The position numbers and the translations under genes were made by a program. The notes under the pieces are model-generated. The model was not told the origin of the DNA, made no database searches, and was given only the letters and a program-made list of their open reading frames with translations. DNA of 64,000 nucleotides from Closterium sp. NIES-65 (taxonomy: Eukaryota; Streptophyta; Zygnematophyceae; Desmidiales; Closteriaceae). This document shows positions 57,265 to 64,000 of the stretch, one piece after another. The stretch lies in assembly GCA_948144175.1 (NCBI GenBank), contig CANXME010001298.1, positions 803,114 to 867,113 of the forward strand, given 5' to 3'. Position 1 is the stretch's first letter. Every line of letters begins with the position of its first letter.

Positions 57265-60200
57265 TGTCAGAACATATCTATAGCTTATACTATTGTGTAG
57301 GCTGTAGTGGGGTATCCCATAGGGGGTACAACCCAGTTAGGGTTTCATATTTGTACTGCCTTCATTCATAGTCCACACATTCCTGTTCACTTGTTTCACA
57401 TGGTATAGAGCGGGTCCTTCCTTAGGACCGTTTTTTTTAGGGCCCACCGAAGCGCGCCCCGAGGCGCGCCCTTTTTTTTAGCGACCCCTCGGGTCGCCAT
57501 TTCCCTCGCGGCCCCGCTGTCCCTCAGACGCGGCCCCGCCACCCCTCCTGATCGCGGCCCCGCCGCCTGCTTGGCGCGGCCCCGCCGCCGGCTCTGACGC
57601 GGCCCTGCCGCCCGCTTCGTCGCGGCCCCGCCGCCTGCTTGACGCGGCCCCGCCGCCTCCACTGACGCGGCCCCGCCGCCGGCTCTGACGCGGCCCTGCC
57701 GCCCGCTTCGTCGCGGCCCCGCCGCCTGCTTGACGCGGCCCCGCCGCCTCCACTGACGCGGCCCCACCGCCGGCTCCGCCGCTGCACCCTACGGCCCGCC
57801 GCTGCACCCTACAGCCCGCCGCCTCACCTGACGGCCCCGCCTCTGCACCTGCCGGCCCGCCGCTGCACCTGCCGGCCCGCCGCTGCACCCAGCGGCCCGC
57901 CGCTTCACCTGACGACCCCGCCGCTGCACCTGCCGGCCCGCCGCTGCACCCTACGGCCCACCGCTACACCCTACGGCCCGCCGCCCCACCTGGTCGGCCC
58001 GCCGCTGCACCCTACGGCCCCGCCGCCGCACCTGCCGGCACGCCGCTGCACCGGTCGACCCGCCGCTGCACCTGACGGCCCCGCCCCTGCATCTCCCGGC
58101 CGAGCCGCCCCAGCAGCAGAGCCGCCCCAGCAGCCGGGCCGCCCGGGACCCGAGCCGCCCTGCCGCCGAGCCACCCGGGAGCCGAGCCGCCCTGCACCCG
58201 AGCCGCCCTGCCGCCGAGCCGCCCGGGAGCCGAGCCGCCCTGCGCCCGAGCCGCCCAGCCGCCGAGCCGCCCGGGAGCCGAGCCGCTGTGCACCCGAGCC
58301 GCCCGGTCGCTGAGCCGGCTTTCTGCAGAGCTGCACGACCTGCCCTGCCTGGTGAGCACAGTCCCACTGACACTGCGAGCTCTTTCCCTACTGCTTGCAC
58401 TGCGTCGCTGTCGTCGCCATGGCTACCCCTAGTGTCCTAGCTTTTGACGCTGAGGGTCGCGCCATTGATTTTGAGGTCTGGTTAGACGACCTGCAGCTGT
58501 TCTTACAGTGCGACAGGGCTGACGACCTTTCTCTCTTTGACCTCACCTCTGGCGCCTCTCCTGCTCCTGCTGCTGATGCTGATCCCACTGTCCGCTCTCA
58601 GTGGGCCACCCGCGATGCTGCTGCACGTCTTGCTGTGCGTCGCCACCTCCCTACCTCTGAGCGTGCGCACTTTAGTCAGTACAAGAGTGCTCAGACCTTG
58701 TACGACGCTGTAGTTGCGCGCTACTCCTCCCCTGCCACTGCTGCACTGAGCCGTCTCATGCTTCCCTACCTCTTTCCTGACCTCTCTGCCTTTCCCACTG
58801 TTGCTGACCTCATTACGCACCTCCGCACTAGTGACACTCGCTACCGCGCCGCCCTTCCTGCTGAGTTCTGCGCTAAGAACCCACCCCCCATGTACATCGC
58901 TCTCTACTACGTAGTCGCACGCCTCCCTGACTCCCTTCGCGTCGTCAGGGACCACTTTCTCGCAGTCTGTCCCACCACCCTCACCGTCGACCTCCTCGAG
59001 AAGGCCCTCCTCGCAGCGGAGAAGAGCATAGTCGCTGTAGGTGCTTCTCGTGGTGACCCTCGCACCCCCATCTTTGAGGGGTGCTCTCCTTCCCCCTTGC
59101 TGCCCTCTGTTGCCTCTGCTGCTGCTGCCGACCTGCTTGGTCTTGAGTCGGTCGGCGCGGCGTCTACCCCTAGTGGGAGACGTCGCTCCAGCAAGGGCAA
59201 GGGGGGCAAGGGCGCGGGTGGAGCTGGAGGGGGCGGTGGCGGTGGCGGCGGAGGGAGTGGGGGTGGCGGCGGGACTAGTGGCGGGGGTGGTGGTGGTGGT
59301 GGCAGCAGCGGCGGAGACGGTGGTGGTGGTGCCAGCGGTGGTGGTGGAGGCAGCGGCGGAGGTGGAGGCGGCGGAGGTGGAGGCGTTGGAGGCGGCAGCG
59401 GAGGAGGCGGTGGTGGTGGAGGAGGTGGAGCTGGTCGAGGTGGTACCCAGCAGCGTAGCGGCGGTGGTGGTGGCCAGCGCTCGCAGCGGCAGCAGCAGCA
59501 GCGCTCGCGGGACATCCCTCCGCCTCAGCAGCTTCGTGAGTGGTACGCTGGGCGTCAGAGGGGTGGGGGTACTGGTCCCTGCACCTACGTTCTTCGTTCC
59601 GGCGACCGCGCGGGTGAGCAGTGTGGGGGTGCCCACGCCACCCAGCGCTGCTTTGGCCGCCTGACGGACGCTTGGCGTCAGCAGTTCCCTGGGGCTAGTG
59701 AGATCCCTCGCTGGGATGAGCTTCTAAGGGCTGGTGTAGCGATCTTTGATCTTGATTTTGATGCTATCCTTGCTGCTATGTATGCTGTGGATTATAGTGA
59801 GGAGAATGAGGGTTACCGGTGTTTCCAGCCCGACCCGGGCATTGGTACTGCTGCGCTAGGTGCTTGTGAGGCTGCTGCTCTAGGTGCCAGTGCGTCTGTG
59901 CTCTCAGGTACTGGTGAGACTGCGCTCTCAGGTACTGCGTCGTCCTCGTCCTCCCTCACTTTCACACTTGACTCCGGGGCTTCTCGCTCCTTCTTTCGAG
60001 ACCGCACTACCCTTACGCCGCTCGGCCGGCCGGTTGCGGTCTCCCTTGCTGACCCCTCTGGGGGTCCTGTCCTGTCTCACTTCTCCACTGTCCTCCCGTG
60101 TCCGGCTGCCCCTTCGGGCACCCTGTCTGGTCTGTACCTTCCCTCGTTCTCTACGAACTTGGTGAGTGGAGCGGACCTGCAGGATGTGGGGGTTCACCAG

Positions 60201-63200
60201 TTCACTCCTGCGAGTCAGCGGGTGACCCACTGCACGGAGGCACGCACAGGCCGACACCTGGCCACGTTCTCGCGTCGGCCGGGGTCGAGTCTCTACACCC
60301 TGACCGTTGAGTCTCCTCCTGTCCCTGCGTCTGGTCAGGTGGCTGCGTCGGGTCAGGTGCTTGCTGCTGCGTCGCGGTCAGGTCCTGAGTCTGCCCCCTG
60401 TTCTTGTCGCCTCCTGTCTCACGAGACTCTCCTGTGGCACCACCGTCTTGGCCACCCCTCCTTGCCCCGTCTTCGGAGCAAGGCTTCCCGTGTCCTTGTC
60501 TCTGGTCTTCCCCAGTCTCTCCCTCCTCTCCCCTCCGGGCCAGGACCTTCCTGTGTCCCCTGTGTCGAGGGTCGCCTCCGGGCTACTCCTCACTCCTCCC
60601 ACTTCCCCCCGACAGAGGCTCCCCTGCAGACGCTTCACATGGATGTGTGGGGCCCAGCCCCCGTCCGTGGGCAGGGTTACGAGCGCTACTTCCTGTTGGT
60701 GGTTGACGACTACTCGCGTTACACCACAGTCCTCCCCTTGCGCAGCAAGGGTGCGGTCACTGAGGTGCTGATCGACTGGATCCGCGAGGCTCGTCTCCAG
60801 CTCAGGAAGAGCTTCGGCTCGGACTTTCCTGTTCTGCGTCTGCACTCGGACAGAGGCGGAGAGTTCTCTTCTCGCCTTCTGCGGGACTACTGTCGTGCAC
60901 GGGGGATCCGCCAGACCTTCACGCTTCCGGACTCACCACAGCAAAATGGGATTGCTGAGCGCCGCATTGGCATGGTCATGGATGTCGCTCGTACGTCCAT
61001 GATGCATGCGGCTGCCCCCCATTTTCTGTGGCCGTTTGCGGTGAGGTACGCGGCGCATCAGCTCAACCTTCACCCCCGGGTCTCTCGGCCTGCCATGTCC
61101 CCAGCCTTGCTGTGGACGGGGAAGGTTGGCGATGCGTCTGTGTTCCGTGTCTGGGGATCTCGGGCGTTTGTCCGCGACTTGTCTGCGGACAAGCTGTCCC
61201 CTCGTGCTGCTCCCTGTGTCTTCCTTGGCTTCCCCACTGACGCCCCAGGGTGGCAGTTTTACCACCCCTCCTCTCGTCGTGTTCTGTCCTCCCAGGACGT
61301 CACGTTCGACGAGTCAGTCCCCTTCTACCGTCTCTTCCCCTACCGCACTCCTTCCCTCCCCCCTCCCCCGGACTTCCTTGTGCCGGTTCCCCCCCCGGTA
61401 GACCCCCTCCCCCCTCAGGTTCCTGCCCCCTCAGGTGTGTCCCAGGTAGACGCCGTTGACCCGGTCGAGGTTACTGGTGACTCTGGTGCTGCTGCGGGTG
61501 CTGAGCCTGGGGGTGCTGACTCTGGGGGTGCTGTGCGCGGGGGTGCTGAGCCTGGGGGTGCTACTGCTGGGGGTGCTGGGCCTGAGGGTGCTACTGCGGA
61601 GGGTGCGGAGCCTGGGGGTGCTGAGCCGGGGGGTGCTGTGCCTGGAGGTGCTGGGTCTGGGGGTGCTGGGTCGGGAGCTGCTGAGCCTGGGGGTGCTGTG
61701 CTGGGAGCTGCTGAGCCTGGGGGTGCTGCGTCTGGAGCTGCTGAGCCTGGGGTTTCTCCTGCTGCTGCGTCTCGCCGGGAGCCCCTCTCTCCACAGGAGC
61801 TGCGCGAGTGGTTCGCTCGCCGCTGGAGGCGTGCTGCTGCGTCTGGAGGTGCTGCTGGAGCTGGAGCTGGAGCTTCTTCGACCGTCGAGGGTGCGGGTGC
61901 TGCCGGTCCCGGAGCTACTGGACCTGCGGGTCCTCCTGGAGCTGGAGCTGCTGAGGGCGTTGGTGCTGAGCCTACTGCTGTTGGTCCTGCCGCTGGAGGT
62001 GTGGGTGGCGCTGGTGCTGTCGCTGAGGGTGGTGGTGCTGTCCCTGCTGAGTCTGGAGCTGCCGCGCGGCCTCGGCCGTACTTCGTTCCGCTCCTGCAGC
62101 GGGTTCTTGGTCTTTCTCCTCTAGTAGAGGGTCCACCGCCTGTCCAGTCGCAGTCCCTGCTGGAGCCTTCCTCTCCACTGCCTGCTCCCTCTCCTTACAC
62201 TGGTCCTACTGGAGGTCTTGCTGAGCGTCGTGAGCCTGCGTCTCGTCCCGCGTCGCCTGTTCGTGCTGCTCGCGCTAGTGGTCGCAGTTCGCGTCAGCGT
62301 CCTCCTCCTGTCCCTGGCACGCACCGGATGTCTTTGCGTCCGTCCACTGCTCCTCTGCGTGCCCCTTTGCCTTCTCCTCCTGAGTCCTCTCTTCCTGCGC
62401 TTGCCGACCCTGAGTCGGACTCTCTTCGTGCTGCCAGTCCTACTGTCACGCGTCTCCTTGCTACTGTCGTCACTGACCCCTCGTTTGAGTCCACTGCTGC
62501 GTCTGCCCTTGTCGCTGAGCTCATCGACTTTGCTGCTCGCTGTCGTCTCGACTACGCTGCTAGTCTTGTTGCTGAGTCTGCGTCTGTCTGTCCTCCGTCC
62601 GTCGGGGGTGAGTGTGCTCTTGGCACGGACGTCCTAGAGGACAGGCAGGAGGAGTTACAGTGTCTAGCGGCTGCTTCACCTCATCTCGCGTCTGTACTGC
62701 TTGCCCCTGAGGGAGACCCGGATGCACTAGACATCCCGACTCCGCGTTCTTACGCGGAGGTCGTCGAGGGTCCCTACTCCTCTCAGTGGCAGGCAGCTAT
62801 GGATGCAGAGATGGCTTCCTGGAAGTCCACAGGCACCTACGTTGACGCGGTTCCCCCTCCTGGGGCGAACATCGTCAGTGGCATGTGGATCTTCAGGGTG
62901 AAGCGGCCGCCGGGCTCTCCACCTGTCTTCAAGGCACGGTACGTTGCTCGTGGCTTCAGTCAGCGGCAGGGAGTTGACTACTTTCAGACCTTCTCTCCCA
63001 CCCCGAAGATGACTACTCTTCGGGTGCTGCTGCACATAGCCGCTCAGCGCGACTACGAGCTTCACTCTCTCGACTTCAGCACTGCGTTCTTGCAGGGTAG
63101 CCTGCACGAGGAGATCTGGCTTCGCCGTCCACCTGGCTTCACTGGGACTTTCCCTCCTGGCACCCAGTGGAGCCTCCGACGGCCAGTCTACGGTCTCCGC

Positions 63201-64000
63201 CAGGCACCGCGTGAGTGGCACGACACACTGAGGACTACGCTTGCGGCTCTTGGGTTTGCTCCTTCTACTGCTGACCCGTCGCTGTTTCTTCGCACCGACA
63301 CTTCCCTGCCGCCGTTCTACATCCTCGTGTACGTCGACGACTTGGTCTTTGCCACAGCGGACACTGCTGGACTCGCCTACGTGAAGTCCGAGCTGCTGAA
63401 GAGACACACGTGCACAGACCTGGGTGAACTGCGCAGCTACCTTGGCTTGCAGATCACTCGGGACAGAGCACGCCGCACCATTACCTTGACTCAGTCACAC
63501 ATGGTGCAGCAGGTCCTTCAGCGCTTCGGCTTCACGTACTCCTCGCCTCAGGCCACTCCTCTGCCTACTCGCCACTCACTCTCAGCTCAGCCTTCGGATG
63601 AGTCCGTAGAGTCGAGTGGTCCGTATGCAGAGCTTGTTGGCTGCCTCATGTACCTGATGACCTGCACACGACCTGACCTTGCATACCCTCTGAGCATTCT
63701 TGCACGCTATGTTGCTCCTGGGAGACACAGACCGGAGCACATGGCTGCAGCGAAGAGGGTATTGCGCTACCTGTGCAGTACGTCGGGCATGGGGCTAGTG
63801 CTTGGAGGGCGGAGTCCAGTGGTCCTTACCGGCCACGCGGACGCTTCTTGGGCTGACGACCAGGCTACGCAGTGGTCGTCACAGGGTTACACCTTCAGCC
63901 TTGGTTCCGGCTCTGTCTCGTGGCGGTCTACTCGCTCGTCTTCGGTTCTCGGCTCCAGTTGTGAGGCTGAGATCTACGCCGGGGCCATGGCTGCACAGGA
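57265..64000 (+). mobile_element. Young Copia retrotransposon, plus strand, cut by window end
   Basis: 5' LTR 57265-57400 (136 bp) is identical to the 5' LTR of the copy at 41367-48742. Then primer site TGGTATAGAGC, the same leader repeats (57490-58320), gag from about 58420 (MATPSVLAFDAEG), poly-Gly tract, zinc motif (about 59575-59660), protease (about 59965), integrase (about 60435-61250), linker, reverse transcriptase (about 62750-63700) and RNase H to the window end. It is a near-identical inverted copy of the 41-48 kb element. It looks whole as far as it is visible; the 3' LTR and target duplication lie outside. Confidence 0.95.
57490..58325 (+). repeat. GC-rich tandem repeats in Copia leader
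   Basis: Mirror image of the leader repeats at 47640-48525 with small differences in unit number: GCGGCCCCGCCGCC-type units, then GCACCCTACGGCCCGCCGCT-type units, then CCGAGCCGCCCGGGAGCCGA-type units. Confidence 0.9.

Overview
The window reads as nuclear DNA of a streptophyte (plant-lineage) alga. Evidence: two intron-rich housekeeping genes with green-plant-type proteins (the condensin ATPase SMC2 and a LIKE-COV/DUF502 membrane protein), canonical GT-AG introns, GC-rich coding sequence, and deep nests of Copia and Gypsy LTR retrotransposons. A zygnematophyte such as Closterium is my best guess; that is an impression from the element families, not something the sequence proves.

Layout. 1-4665: broken Copia pieces on both strands. 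5457-9523 (minus): a complete seven-exon LIKE-COV gene, 341 codons, assembled here from splice sites with all phases matching. 9820-10344: a 525-bp PIF/Harbinger-type MITE with TAA duplications. 11697-13463: a broken Copia and an LTR end. 13569-29100: a minus-strand Gypsy element lying inside a miniature LTR element (TRIM), with a 4-bp GAAG duplication on both sides. It was itself hit by a Copia (14003-19950, duplication GTATT) and by a non-autonomous LTR element (24140-25829, duplication CCCGG). 29101-29789: rest of the TRIM and a lone Gypsy LTR. 30561-39354 (plus): a complete 18-exon SMC2 gene, 1212 codons plus stop. 40487 to the end: a second Gypsy element (plus) whose gag region carries three young Copia copies: 41367-48742 (minus, CCAAT), 49574-57169 (minus, TTGCT) and 57265 to beyond the window (plus).

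Three things stand out. First, the Gypsy polyprotein at 23.6-28.4 kb carries a cytosine-5 DNA methyltransferase domain between its aspartic protease and its reverse transcriptase: an element that brings its own DNA methylation enzyme. Second, both host genes show the same odd intron architecture. Working exons are accompanied by one to three decayed partial copies of themselves in the neighbouring intron, and two minisatellites begin at or close downstream of a splice donor and repeat the donor motif. Third, the Copia families and their non-autonomous passenger share a small stem-loop directly after the primer binding site whose two arms change together between families, and a hairpin that holds the polypurine tract.

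The host genes are unrelated in job: SMC2 acts in condensin and chromosome compaction; LIKE-COV is a two-span membrane protein of the family needed for vascular patterning in land plants. Roughly three quarters of the window is retrotransposon. No tRNA, rRNA, CRISPR array or viral capsid gene was recognised.
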